A stretch of 64,000 nt of DNA from Agapanthus africanus (Eukaryota; Streptophyta; Magnoliopsida; Asparagales; Amaryllidaceae), in NCBI GenBank assembly GCA_030015575.1, contig JASDDO010000016.1, positions 455,280,141 through 455,344,140 on the forward strand, in the 5' to 3' direction. A model generated the notes under the pieces. It saw nothing but the letters and a program-made list of their open reading frames with translations. It ran no database searches and had not been told where the DNA came from. Both the position numbers and the translations under genes were made by a program. Shown piece by piece: positions 42,621 through 53,739 of this stretch (the stretch's first letter is position 1; each line of letters opens with the position of its first letter).

Positions 42621-43180
42621 CCTGTACGCTAAACCACCTTTGTTCGACATCGACGGGGAAAATGATGATTCTCACCTGGCAATATCCCAGTTGTAGCGGT
42701 GATGATGCCGAAATCGGTGTCTAATTCCAAGATTGCAGCAAAGAAGCTAGTGAGCCATACATGCATACGAAATAGCCGAAATGATGGGGCAACTTGCAAC
42801 AAAATCAGTAAGTAAAAATATATGCATGCAAAATAGCCGAAATGATTGGGCAACTCGCAATAAAAAGCAGCGAGTAAAAATAAAATAAATAGCCGAAATG
42901 ATTGGGCACCGCGAAAAATAGCCGAAATGATTGGGTAATTGCGACCTTCGCGATATAAAAGCTGAAATGATAGAGCATCGCAGAAAGAAATAAAAAAAAT
43001 GAAATTTATGCCCTACAGGTGATATGACATCAATCCCTGTATACAATCCAAGGGCACAAATAAAGAAGGAACCATACCTTCCCTCCCAGGCTCCATCAGA
43101 AGAAGAAGCCAAATCTCAACGGTTCACAGACAACCTAGAGACCACTTCGATATTCGTCTCATTACAACAGACACAAAGTC
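42620..43180 (+). other. Non-coding C 3' region
   Basis: Holds an array with core aatagccgaaatgat (42770-42975, the reverse of F 18262-18500) and a second copy of the tatacaatcca block (43040-43052). ORFs on either strand are repeat-driven. No gene seen. Confidence 0.6.
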
Positions 43181-43752
43181 ATCTACAAGACCCCGTCGCG
43201 GAAATACGTCATCCACATGACCCCGTCTCGGAAATACGTCATCCACATGACCCCGTCACAGAAACACGTCATCCACATGACCCCGTCTCGGAAACACGTC
43301 ATCCACATGACCCCGTCTCGGAAACACGTCATCCACATGACCCCGTCTCGGAAACACGTCATCCAAATGACCCCGTCACGGAAACACGTCATCCAAATGA
43401 CCCCGTCACGGAAACACGTCATCCAAATGACCCCGTCACGGAAACACGTCATCCAAATGACCCCGTCACGGAAACACGTCATCCACATGACCCCGTCACG
43501 GAAAGACGTCATCCACATGACCCCGTCGCGGAAATACGTCATCCAAATGACCCCGTCATGGAAACACGTCATCCACATGACCCCGTCGCGGAAATACGTC
43601 ATCTACATGACCCCGTCGCGGAACACGTCATCCACATGACCCTGTTTCAGAAATACGTCATCCACATGACCCCGTCTCGGAAATACGTCATCCACATGAC
43701 CCCGTCGCGGAAATACGTCATCTACATGACCCCGCCTCGGAAATACGTCACC
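43181..43752 (+). repeat. 30-bp minisatellite
   Basis: About 19 head-to-tail units of cgtcatccacatgaccccgt followed by ctcggaaata. Variants are cac/aaa at the third codon-like triplet and ctc/cac/gcg before gga. Because 30 is a multiple of three, all frames stay open, giving long artefactual ORFs such as one reading HPHDPVTETR repeats. The unit's ends resemble the loop and stem parts of neighbouring cassettes. Confidence 0.95.
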
Positions 43753-43854
43753 CAACGACTCGTGGAACACGGCCAAAGTTAACCTTGACCCCGTGGGAAA
43801 TGCCTGGAGCAACTTCTGATGCCGTGAAAGGCGGATAATGTCAATCTCACTAAA

Positions 43855-44095
43855 CACTTACGGGTCCTCTCGATTCGTAAGGAAGAAAACTCTCTTATAA
43901 GATCCTTACGACTTATAAAGGAAAACACACTTAGAAATCCTCATGATTCCTAAGGAGAAAATACGCCTACGAGATCCTCTCGACTCGTAGGGAGAAAAGT
44001 CTTTATGAGACCCTCACGGCTCATGAAGTTGAAAAGTCTTAGGTAGCAGATCTGAACCTGCTTCCTAAGCCATCACTACCTCTCGGAGATTTCAA
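43855..44095 (+). repeat. Hairpin cassette 3 of the C 3' region
   Basis: Five stem-loops, for example CTTATAAGATC-CTTAC-GACTTATAA and CCTACGAGATC-CTCTC-GACTCGTAGG (stems with one bulge or mismatch). It ends with the block that adjoins the antisense gene's 3' end in both C and F. Confidence 0.85.
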
Positions 44096-44197
44096 GATGT
44101 AATGTTCTTTATTATCTACAGGCCCACTTGCCAGAGTAACATACCAACAACACATCAAAGAGAAGAAAACGACAGTGGGAGATAAGAAAAGTGTGTT

Positions 44198-44203
44198 TTT
44201 ATT
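44198..44203 (-). terminator. Polyadenylation signal of the antisense PMD gene
   Basis: AATAAA on the minus strand (GAATAAAAACACAC), about 100 bases past the PMD stop codon, in AT-rich sequence. Confidence 0.55.
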
Positions 44204-45589
44204 CATGAACTCAATTGAATACAAGATACATCATATAAAAGAATAAAAAAAATGGATACATGTTATTCAAAGATTACAAGTGTTCAATTGATACAAAGGC
44301 AGCTACTGAGAAGGAGGTGTTTTCAATAAGTCAGCCAGTTGCTCGCGCACTCCACTCAACTCCTTTTCAAGGTCAGCCGCCGCAGCCAGCTCCGCTTCGA
44401 TTCGAGCCCGTTGCTGCAAGAACGATGAAACCTTCTCATCGATTTCCCGTTGGACAGCTTTGCGACTCTGCGTAACCCGCTCAATGAAGTCGAGTTTCTG
44501 CCTCAATGCCAGCCCGTCCGAAATACATCGATGCAAATTGTCAAAGATGGCTCTCAGTTGCGCGGCGTTCGCTTCGACCTGGGCACGCAATTGGACAGAC
44601 TCAGCGGAAGTCGCCTCACGTTCCTTTCGCTTGAGGATCGCCTCTTTTTCGAAATGACTAAGGAAAAGGGCACTTTGCTCAACCCATGCAGCCCGCTGGG
44701 AGTTCACGACCAGAATCTCAGAAGCAGGACGCCTAAGCTCAAGCTCATGCAGGCATGCCTCAATCTTCCTGCAGTGATTAACCCAAGACTCGACGATGCC
44801 TTCATTATGGAAGTTCACAAGCGTCTCCAGCATTGGATTAACTTCGGCAGAAAAATCTGCAGCGAATGTAGGGGCCTCCGCGTCAAGCTCCTCGACGTAT
44901 TCGCTCAACATACGCAGGCTGGTCACAACGCCTTTGGAAGAGGGACGTCTAGAAAAGGGCCATGCCGGCATTATGATGCGAGACTCGAACGGGGCTAGAG
45001 TCAACGTGAATGCTGCAAAATAAATCATAGCCAGATGTCGGCTCAAGAAATAAAGAAAATACACGAACAATAGGGTCTACTATACCGGCTGCAACAGGGG
45101 GCAGAGCTGGGAGTACTGGTGGCGCAACGATACCCTCGTCCCTTCCTTCAATTTGTAAGGCTATAAGCAATACAAAGAAGAATTAGCAATGACATGGCTG
45201 CCCGTTAAAGAAAAGAAAGAACGCCGGTTAGAAAAGATACTCACCGACACCAGCGGGCGGACTAATCTCCGACGGGAAAGAGAAATGCGGGTTCAGCACC
45301 TGATACAAATGATAAAAAAGAACTCCTGCGAGATCACGATGATACATGGTCAGTACACGAAAAATGCTGTCCCCGATTTAAATTTATCACAAACCCATAC
45401 CTTCCAGCATTTGAGAAGATATAAGAGAAGACGGAGGGGCAACCACCGTCAAAGCAACAACTGGCGTTGCTTCCTCGGGTGGCACAACCTCAACGCTCGT
45501 CACACCTACATTAGAAGCGAGAGAAATACTGTCAGGAGAAATTGAAAGGGATTGCAGAACAAAAAGAAAAGCAATGACCTAAAATCTAC

Positions 45590-46003
45590 CCGGTGAGTCG
45601 CCGGTCGGAACCGCGAGAAGGGCGTCGCTTGATGCAGTGACTGTTTCGCCCTCCTCCATCGGAATGGTCTCCCCGCCCGTGGTTTCATCCCCCGACTCCA
45701 CGAGAATCGTCGTGATACTCGCAGCGTTCGGCAACGGTAAGGAGCCGCAAGGGGAAAGAACGACGATTGGGGCAGTGCCTAACTCTTGAGAAAGAGTGGC
45801 TACCTCGGGCTCGACGGCTGTAGCCATCTCACCCACCGCTACCTCGGGCTCGGCCGCTGTAGCCATCTCACCCACCGCCACCTCGAGCTCGGCGATTGTA
45901 GCCATCTCGCCTACCGCTGCCTCGGGTTCGGCGATCGTGGCTATCTCCTCTACCGCTACCCCAGGCTCAGTAGTTGCCGCCACTTCTTCGGCAAGACTCG
46001 GCT
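45590..46003 (-). repeat. 45-bp coding repeats in the PMD gene (acidic 15-residue repeats)
   Basis: Within one exon, four to five copies read like EPEVAVGEMATA(A/I), that is gagcccgaggtagcggtggg plus gagatggctaca. The plus-strand ORFs over the same bases (45786-46031, 45796-46014) are shadows. Confidence 0.85.
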
Positions 46004-49000
46004 CTGCAAGATAGGATATATGAGAACCTGAAAGTTAAAACTTTGATAAAAGAGCCCAATGTCACGTTACCTTGAGTGAGTCTTCCGATTGCTTCCCGAG
46101 CCGCACGTGCTGCCTGTCTGTAGGGCGGTGGACAAGGCAGCCGAAGCATCTTCCAAAAGAGTAGGGGCAGGGGTAACAGCGCTTGAACCCGCACCCGCAT
46201 CCAAGACGGCGGTACACTCCCTTGCCGCGCGCATCCTACGCTTCCTCTCCGCCCGGGCCGTGAGGGCAGATCTTCTAAAGGCCTCCTTCAACAGGACATC
46301 CTCGTCTGCGCCAATATTTACCTCTGGAGCTGTTATGGCATCCGTCATCGGTTGCTTAAATGAAGCTTCTTTCGGAAACACCGGCGGAATTGAGATAGCC
46401 GACCCGGGGAGCGTCTTCGCACCGCCCTGCGAAGTCGGTGCCACGGTCAGAATAACATGAGTAGAGGTAGTCCCTGTGATAAGAAGAAAAAGAAGGGTCA
46501 GATTAACCATAAGGAACGGGAGTGGGGACACGGTGAACCAAAATGTATCGATGCCTAAGGATGCTCGAAGTCTTTTCTCTTCCTCAAAAGTCTTGAGAGA
46601 AGCTGCGAGAGCTTCTTCGGTGAAAATACCTATTAAAGAAGGAAAAGTGTCAGTCGAAACATGATGATAGTAATATGATGCAATGACGAAAGATACAGTT
46701 AATGGTTACCTGATCGCGTGAGAATAGCCAGTCCCGCTTCGTGGCTTGCCAATTGCTCAGAAGCTGCAATGGCGGCCACCAGATCAGTATCATCTCGCGG
46801 CATGAATAAGCCCTCGTTTGTCCTATACTCGTTCAGACCCTCGCCGTAAGGAGCATGAGGCTCATGACCAAATACGACGTCAGCAGAGAGGATCGACTTC
46901 TTCTTCCTCTTTTGTAAGCGAGCTCCGGTTGCAGCCAGCACTAGCTTACGCTTGGTGGGCACTTTGGGACAACGAGTCCCGATATCTGAACCCACGCCGG
47001 ACTCAGAGGAAGCTACGTTCACCGTCTCCACGGGAGCACGGGGCACCGGTAGTACATTTACTGTCTCCATGGGAGCACGTGGCACCGGTAGCTCAGGCCT
47101 GTCGTGCAGGACTTCAATCACGGCAGCTTCTCTTAGCGGAGGGAGGACAGTGGTCCGTCGCTTCAAAAGGACGTTTCGATCGCCAGCAGGGGGTGCAATT
47201 TTGCGATTGAGCAGCAGCCGCTTCTCTTCCTTGATGACGGCGCCCATTGAATGCTGGTACCACGCCGCGTACACACTAAGGGCATTCGGGACACAGATGG
47301 GTTCGCTGATAAAGAAATTGGACCCCATGTTCATACGCATGAAATGATGCAGCGCGTTTCGCATCCCCTCTTCAGTGGCAGTGGGTTCTAGCAAGAAAGC
47401 CTCCAGCGGAACTCCCTGATTATAGCTCAATTGTTGGGCAAAACGATGCGAATTGTATCTCATGAATAGCGCCGCATCATTTTTCCTAAACACTAGGAAG
47501 CCCGGTCTGATAGAATATAAATGGAAGATTTCCCGAGCTTTCAAAACAGAGGCCCCATCTTTAAAAATGTCCCGCAATGGCTGCACCGTTGTTGCGGACT
47601 CTTTTCCAATGGTCAAAATCTTGTCGGTGAAGGTCATGCCATCTCCAACCATGCGAGGACGAAGGAGCAAACCTCTAGCTTCCTGCGGTGACAGATTTAC
47701 AATAGATGCGCCGATTAATCGCATAGTCAGGGGGAAGCCGCACCTGTCATAGAATGAAGGCCTTTTATGGATACCAAAAACGCCAAGTGCATGTAGCTCG
47801 AGCCATGACATGAACTAATGCATCGATAAGTTCACATGCTGCACTCCGGGTTCAGTAGTATCCGCCCTTTGACTAAGGCCGTAATACAAATGAGCTAAAC
47901 CGGCGACCCCGACAGCTACTTTCACCCCAATAATCATTCAGTGAGCCGGATAGAAGACCGACGGCCTCATACGGCGAAGGTGCATCGGGAGCGCAAACCA
48001 GCTCAACCATAGCCCAAGAAACCCCAAGAAGAATGTTTCCTCCTCAATCCCAGGGACTGCGATCTCCGCAAAAGGAACAACTGGAGTGTTGGGAAGGAAG
48101 AAACTTTTCTGATCTGCCTCCGCCGTTGGCAGGTTGTTTAAACCTAAGCCGAAAGGGTCGTCAAGCGTGGCGAATTTAGCAGCCTCCTTCGAGAGGACTT
48201 CCAGATGAAGAAAACGAGCGATGAAATCCTCAAAATTAACCCCGCGACTCCCAGATTCGAGAAAAAGGCCCTCATAAATATTCAACACTTTGATCAAACT
48301 AGGAAATTGGTGTTGAATGGCATTCTCCGGGGTAAGGCCTGTCATTACTGGCTTGGCACCAAAAACGTATTCATCCGTAGGAAGCAGTTCCTCATTATGT
48401 TCCCCTATGACCGGTAAGCCAGAAACTTCTGCAAATTCCTCTAAGGAGATTGATACTTCTCGGTCCAGCGAAAGGAAGGTGTGGGTAGGAATATTCCACT
48501 GCTCCAAAAAGGCCTTAACCCACCAGGCGGGAAGCGTATGATACTGGAAGAGAGAAGCGTAAATGGCAGGATACAACCCAAGCCTCAACAACTGCGACTT
48601 CTTCGCTGACAGAATGTAGCGGGCCCACTGCAGATAACCAGTCGGATGACGAGGAATTAGGCTAATCATATATGGTTGTCCCCACGGTCGCACCTCGCCT
48701 TGATAAATACGCCGCCCCAGGGTATCCAAACCCATAGGAGGATGAACGGGTATCGAAGCCATAGTAGGCTGGAGAAGACCACCCAAAGTCCAGTTCACTT
48801 CGTCCACGGTATAGTTCATCGGGGGAGGGTCGGCGTAATGGATCGCCATGATGGGCTCCGAGGGTACCGCGCACGAAAAGCTTTGTCGACCCTTAATAAT
48901 CTGGTTATACCATGTCCCCCAAAAGTGAAGATTCTTATATTCTGGATCATGATCTTTGATCAAAGCTAGGACTTCCCGGTCTACAGGTGCTCCAGGGAAT

Positions 49001-49049
49001 CCTCCTTCTGAACGAACGAAAGGGAAAAAGGGATCGAAAGACATGTCGT

Positions 49050-49700
49050 CTGCGTAAAAAAGGGCAAAAGTCAATTATCAGTACTATAATTTAAATTCCG
49101 ACACTTGGTACTTTAGAATTTGTACCACACTGCAATGCAGTGGAAAGGGGACCAGAAAGGGGGACCCACAAAATCTAGATGACAATTCATCAATTAATAA
49201 TTAATAAAACAGCCTCATCATTTGATGAGACCGTTAATTAAGTGAGGAGATCCTCAAGAAATTCTCATTAAAAGAGAGATCCCTCGGGAAAAGGAGTAAA
49301 TCTCCCTTTGAGAGCAATGCTCTATGACAGAGTGACACTTGTAAAACTCTGATCATGAAGGAATAAAAATTCCTCAAGAGCCTGGCACTGTAAAGATGAT
49401 GGGAAAAATCCATCAGAAAAGAATTAATTAAAATCAATTTTTAATTTCTGGGATTTTCAAGATCCATGAAAAAACTCTTAAGAGTTCTTCACAAGAGATT
49501 AAAAAATCTACATGTTATCAAAAGAGCAGAGCTCTGTTCAAGGGCTAAGAAACCCCAAGAAAAGATCTCTTTAGATCTATGGGTTCAGGAGAGCAAAGCT
49601 CTGTTAATAAAACTCTAAAAGGTTTTTTTTAGATCTAAGATCTATGAAGAGCAAGGCTCTGTTAATGGGTAAAACCCTAGATTATCTTAAAAGTTTTTAC
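49050..49700 (-). other. 5'-UTR intron of the PMD gene
   Basis: 651 bp: donor attttAG|GTAAAAA at 49701/49700, acceptor ccttttttacgcAG at 49050. The start codon lies five bases into the next exon. Donor and ATG spacing match the F antisense gene (intron 14591-15080). The intron is itself hairpin-rich (for example GAGCAAAGCTC and AGAGCAAGGCTCT). Confidence 0.75.
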
Positions 49701-49827
49701 CTAAAATTTTGGCAGAATTTTGGCTCTTAAATTTCTTAAGATGGAGAGCTATGCTTTGTGAGAGAATAAAATTCTCAGAAAATTAAGTAAAAAGATGAAC
49801 AGAATCATCTAGAGGACCAAAGGTCCT

Positions 49828-49835
49828 ATTTATAG
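49828..49835 (-). promoter_or_regulatory. Antisense promoter (TATA) of the PMD gene
   Basis: The minus strand reads GCCTATAAATAGGACC, identical in its core to 14470-14484 of element F. Two CACGTG boxes lie just upstream (49899-49918), between it and the LTR. Confidence 0.75.
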
Positions 49836-49921
49836 GCATTGAAACACCATTTCAACTTCTGAGTTGATCCAAGGGTGTAGATGCTGCCACCGCTGCACTC
49901 ACGTGTGGGCCACGTGAGCGC

Positions 49922-49937
49922 AACGGTGGGGGGCATT
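49922..49937 (+). other. Polypurine tract of element C
   Basis: AACGGTGGGGGGCATT lies immediately before the LTR start TGTTTCCCCC, equivalent to the minus strand at 14364-14380. Confidence 0.55.
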
Positions 49938-52414
49938 TGTTTCCCCCAATCAGAGCAAAACTCTGTTTGAAATTCGAATTTCAAAAAATTGAAGCAACGC
50001 TTCAGATCCAGCGCCAGGTACGCTGCGCCCTAGGCAGCGCACCATGTGTGCGCTAGCGCTAGACGCGCTGCGCGCCACGTGTCAAATACGGGTGCGCTAG
50101 CGCAGGGCGCGCTGCGCTCTGAGCAGCGCACCACGTACAAAGCACGGGTGCGCTAGCGCTGGAATTATAAAATTCCCTATCGTTAGATCAGAAGATCTAA
50201 TAATAATGATAAATCATTAATTAATCAGAATTAAAATTCTGTTATGAAAAGATTTTCTAATCTTGCTAAAAACAAGAAGATTGCCTTCTATAAAACAGAA
50301 GTCCTAGAATCAAAGATCCAATGGTGGGAAATATCCCCAAATCAATCAGAGAAAGATCTCTTTAACTGATTCAACAAATCAGCTTGCCATATATAAAGAC
50401 CCCAAGACTTCAAGTCTGATATAGAGAAACCCCCCCCATAAATTTTGAAAAAAATCAAAGATAAAGAGCAAGCTCTTGCAAGAAGATTTTTTCTTCAAGG
50501 TAAAGACGATGGATGATGAACACAGAGATGAAATCATTTCACAAAAAGAAAAATTCTTTTCTTTAAAAATATCATAGATCTTCAAGACAAAAAGTCTTTC
50601 ATAAAAGAGATCAAAAGATCTCATCATAAAATAAAAGAAGAACATATTCTTCTCACAGATCATGGATCTATAAAGGCAAAGCCTTTCATCAAAATAAGAG
50701 ATTGAAAAACTCTCCCTTGCAAAATAAGAACGGTTGTTCTTAAATCTTGAGACAAAGTATCTTTTAAAAGAATATAAATTTGTTCCCTGATCATAAAATT
50801 GATCAAATGCGCCTTGCGCTCTTGAACAGCGCTTCTGCGCTCTCTGGATCGGCGCTCAGCGCCAAATGCGCCACGTGCCAACCATGTATGCGCCAATTAA
50901 CAACTTGCGCTTTGCGCTTCTGAAATAGCGCACTGCGCTCATGGGCTGGCGCTCAGCGCACCACGTGTCACTCATGTGTGCGCCACTAAACTGAAAGCGC
51001 AATGCGCTCACAAATTGACATCATTTGGCGCTTAGCGCCAAGCGCGACGCGTGTCCACCATGTGTGCACTACTCGACAGAAGCGCATTGCGCTCTTTAAC
51101 TGACGCCAAGCGCCAAGCGCTACACGTGTCCTTCACGCGTTCGCTACTTAGCAGAAGCGCATTGCGCTCTTTAACTGGTGCAAAGCGCCTAGCGCACCAC
51201 GTGTTGCGCCGACAGAACACAAATTGTTCTTTAATAAGCCAGAGCTCTGATGAATGCTCTGCATTCAATACAAGACAAAAATTTTGTCCAGATATAATGC
51301 TCAGCATTATTAAAAGGGCCAAACCCAAATAAAAGCTCAACAGCTCTAAATAAAATGTTAAACATTTATTGGACTTAGCCCAATATTGGCAATAAGTCCT
51401 CAACTTATATTTAATTGAGCCCATCTACTCATGAATATTTAACAGATCTTAGTCCCAAATTGGACTACAGATCTTTCAACCAATTCACACCGGTTCGAGA
51501 GTACATCTCTTTACTCCTCTGATATTTGTCGTTGTAATCCTTCAACGTCTTCAGAGAGGTGACGGGTCCCGACAACCAAACACTCTACAGACTGTGGGGT
51601 CCTTAAGCCCACGGACTATGATGTCCTTAACCTTGACTGTGAGGTCTTTAAATCACGAACTATGATGTCCTTAACCTCGACCGCGATGTCTTTAAACTAA
51701 CATTGGACCATAATGTCCTTAAACTAACATCGGACCGAAACGTTCTTAAACTAACAATGGACCGAGATGTCCTTAAACTAACAACGGACCGAGATGCCCT
51801 TAAACTAACACTGGACCGTAATGTCCTTAAACTAACTGACCGCAATATCCCCAAACTAAACAATAGAGTCCAAATGCTCTTTTGTTGGATCTAAATGACC
51901 TCGTTAAGTTGATCTTAGTCTAAAATGAGACTAACGTATCCTTAACTAATGTTTAATTCGATCTTAGTCTCAAATGAGGCTAACGTATCCTTATACCCAA
52001 CCCCCAAACCCAAATCTAAGAAGATACGGATTTGGACCAATCCACGCCCTACGGGCGACAACATAAATTAGTCTCCGTATACAATCCACGGGCAACCAAA
52101 AACAAAACAAACACCCACGACACGAAGTGACCATCTGGAGAAGGAGAAAGTTGTTACCGCGACGCGGTAGCGTAATTAACTGAAGGGGCTTGCATCTGCA
52201 GGGAAGAGCGTCCCCACAATCAAAAACCCCTCACTGTGAGGAGGAATCTGATGAAGCCTGCTATATCGGTCGCATCCATTTAAACCTTCGATGCATGGTG
52301 CCATAAATCAACTTGGCATCTTCGGAGAGGTGGACGCATAGCACCAATTAGCATCTGCCCCGAAATTCAGGCAAGACGTCCACCGCGTCTTCACGCGTCT
52401 TTCGGCGGGGAACA
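49938..52414 (+). repeat. 3' LTR-Y of element C
   Basis: 2477 bp, TGTTTCCCCC to GGCGGGGAACA. Contains GCGC/CACGTG-rich palindromes (50010-50160 and 50810-51210), an AT-rich hairpin zone, a TATA box at 50390, GGAC hairpin repeats (51590-51860), the tatacaatccacgggc block (52079-52094) and the paired ctgcaggg motif. Its end is followed directly by LTR-X sequence of D (candidate target site cgtga, 52415-52419). Confidence 0.85.
50390..50397 (+). promoter_or_regulatory. Sense TATA box of C 3' LTR
   Basis: TATATAAA within GCCATATATAAAGACCCC. It aligns with the TATATAAA of both F LTRs. Confidence 0.7.
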
Positions 52415-53071
52415 CGTGAGCGCTGATATGCAAAGCATATAAGCGCTGAACATAAATCACCAAGGGCCAAACATGCCTCACGTGTTAAGCACGTGAGCGC
52501 TCTGAACATAAACAGGCTAAAACCCATAATAGGGGTCACGTGTTAAACACGTGAGTGCTTTTGCCAATTACGTGCAAAGCTTGTGAGAACCCTAATTTAA
52601 AATGTTCCTATCAAATTCTAGAATTAAATTCTATTTGGGAAATATTTTCTTGATCTTTCTTAAACTAGAAAGATCTTCTCTGTTAAACAGAAGACCCTTA
52701 GATCAAAGATCCAGCGGTGATCATTTGATAGAATAAAAATCTATTATAGGAAAATATTTTCCTAATCTTATAACAAGAATAAAATTCTATGTTAATAAAA
52801 TATCCATATTAAGAAAATATATTTTTAAATCTTGTTAAACTAAAAAGATTTGATAGAATAAAATTATGATCTTGTTAAAACTAACAAGATATTCATAATC
52901 TTGCTAAAAAAACAAGAATTCTTCTCTGTTAAACAGAGAGCCTTTGGATTAAAAATCCAACGGTGAATAAAATTCACCGATTGATCTAAAAGATCATTTT
53001 GGTTGATTTTAAAATCAATCAACATCTCTCAATGAGAGATTTTCTGAACAAATTGATTCTTTTCTTTCTCC

Positions 53072-53079
53072 TATAAATA
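53072..53079 (+). promoter_or_regulatory. TATA box of D 5' LTR
   Basis: TATAAATA within CTCCTATAAATAAGATC, conserved with H1 and H2. Confidence 0.7.
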
Positions 53080-53739
53080 AGATCTAGGAGATAAAAAAAA
53101 AAGAGAAGAGAGGATAAAAGAGAAAAAAGAGAGAAGAAGATCTCTTCAGAGAAGAAAGAAACTCTAGGTAAGAGAAGGAAGGAGATCATTCAATAAGCTC
53201 CCACAAAAAAAAAGAGAATTTAATTCTCAAACCAAGAGTTTAACTCTTCTAAATAAGAACACAATTCTTCCTCTGGTTGAAGATCTGCAGAAGCAGATCT
53301 CCCCATAAGTTGAGAATTTAATTCTCATCGGGGAGATTCTCCCATGCAGATCCAAAACTTAGAGGGAGAATTGGGTTTAAAGAATTTAATTCTTTCAAAC
53401 ATAGAGGAATTTAATTTCTCTAAATAAAACTGGGGTTTAACCCTATAAAAGAATTTAATTCTTAAACAAGGTATTTAACTTTCCATGCACGTAAAAGAGA
53501 TCAGCACCCAAACATGATCACGTGTTCCTACGTGAGCATTCGTGTTGAACGAGAGAAAACAACTGAGATCAGGTCACGTACTCCTACGTGACCCCTGAAC
53601 AAGCCCTGCAGAAGAAAAAGGGAGAATAAATCCAAGGCAATTTATATATTAAGGGCGTCTCACGTGACATCACGTGACCCCTTAATAGTGCTTAGCACTT
53701 TTCAAAAGAGGATCAAAGAGGCAACACCCAACTCTAAGT

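Larger units (their letters stand above)
44303..49835 (-). pseudogene. Antisense spliced gene for a plant mobile domain (PMD) protein carried by element C
   Basis: Nine-exon model, minus strand: TATA 49835-49828; non-coding exon to 49701; intron 49700-49050; coding exons 49049-46710, 46629-46555, 46473-46071, 46003-45590, 45528-45401, 45325-45245, 45160-45086 and 45012-44303. Introns are GT-AG, except one GC donor at 46554, and all look phase 1. The ATG is at 49044. Residues about 20-400 form a PMD-like domain, with the hallmark WNIPTHTF..EVSISLEEFAEVSGLPVIG at about 183-215. A basic KRKKK region, acidic 15-residue repeats (exon 46003-45590) and a C-terminal coiled coil follow (44900-44303). 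Defects: TGA 47938-47940 and TAG 47815-47817 (both fit C-to-T), a 1-bp shift late in exon 46473-46071, and a one-base phase mismatch at 45590/45528. PMD proteins occur as host nuclear factors (MAIN/MAIL1 family) and inside plant transposons. Confidence 0.82.
25766..52414 (+). mobile_element. Element C: Tat retrotransposon carrying an antisense PMD gene (split by element E)
   Basis: Plus-strand order is protease (5'-truncated), knuckle linker, RT, RNase H, archaeal-type RNase H, integrase, 3' region with GGAC repeats and hairpin cassettes, antisense PMD gene, polypurine tract and 3' LTR-Y. The left part (5' LTR, gag, start of pol) is missing, because the F LTR terminus abuts pol codons at 25765/25766. 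Element E sits at 31427-41950. The 3' LTR ends ..GGGGAACA at 52414, and LTR-X sequence of element D follows at once, so C appears to have inserted into D. Confidence 0.8.

Noticed and set aside
43181..43752. Possible CRISPR-like array
   Set aside because: Units are contiguous with no unique spacers, in a plant retroelement. It is a minisatellite.
43024..43782. Long ORF (252 codons) with repeated HPHDPV(T/S)ETR
   Set aside because: The 30-bp minisatellite keeps three frames open on the plus strand and one on the minus strand. There is no promoter or splice context, and unit changes do not favour any one frame.
44450..44998. Plus-strand ORF of 182 codons opposite the PMD gene's last exon
   Set aside because: Shadow of the coiled-coil exon on the other strand. 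The minus frame has the splice sites and amphipathic heptads.
48662..48874. Short ORFs overlapping the PMD domain
   Set aside because: Out-of-frame shadows of the PMD exon.
51703..51894. ORF reading MDHNVLKLT / MDRDVLKLT repeats (also near 7592-7876)
   Set aside because: Translation of the GGAC hairpin repeat. Both strands stay open in places and no start context is conserved.
52040..52414. Separate 5' leader of another element
   Set aside because: I first read this as a leader between LTR and gag. The TGTT..AACA ends and the PBS position in F show that it is the 3' end of the LTR itself.
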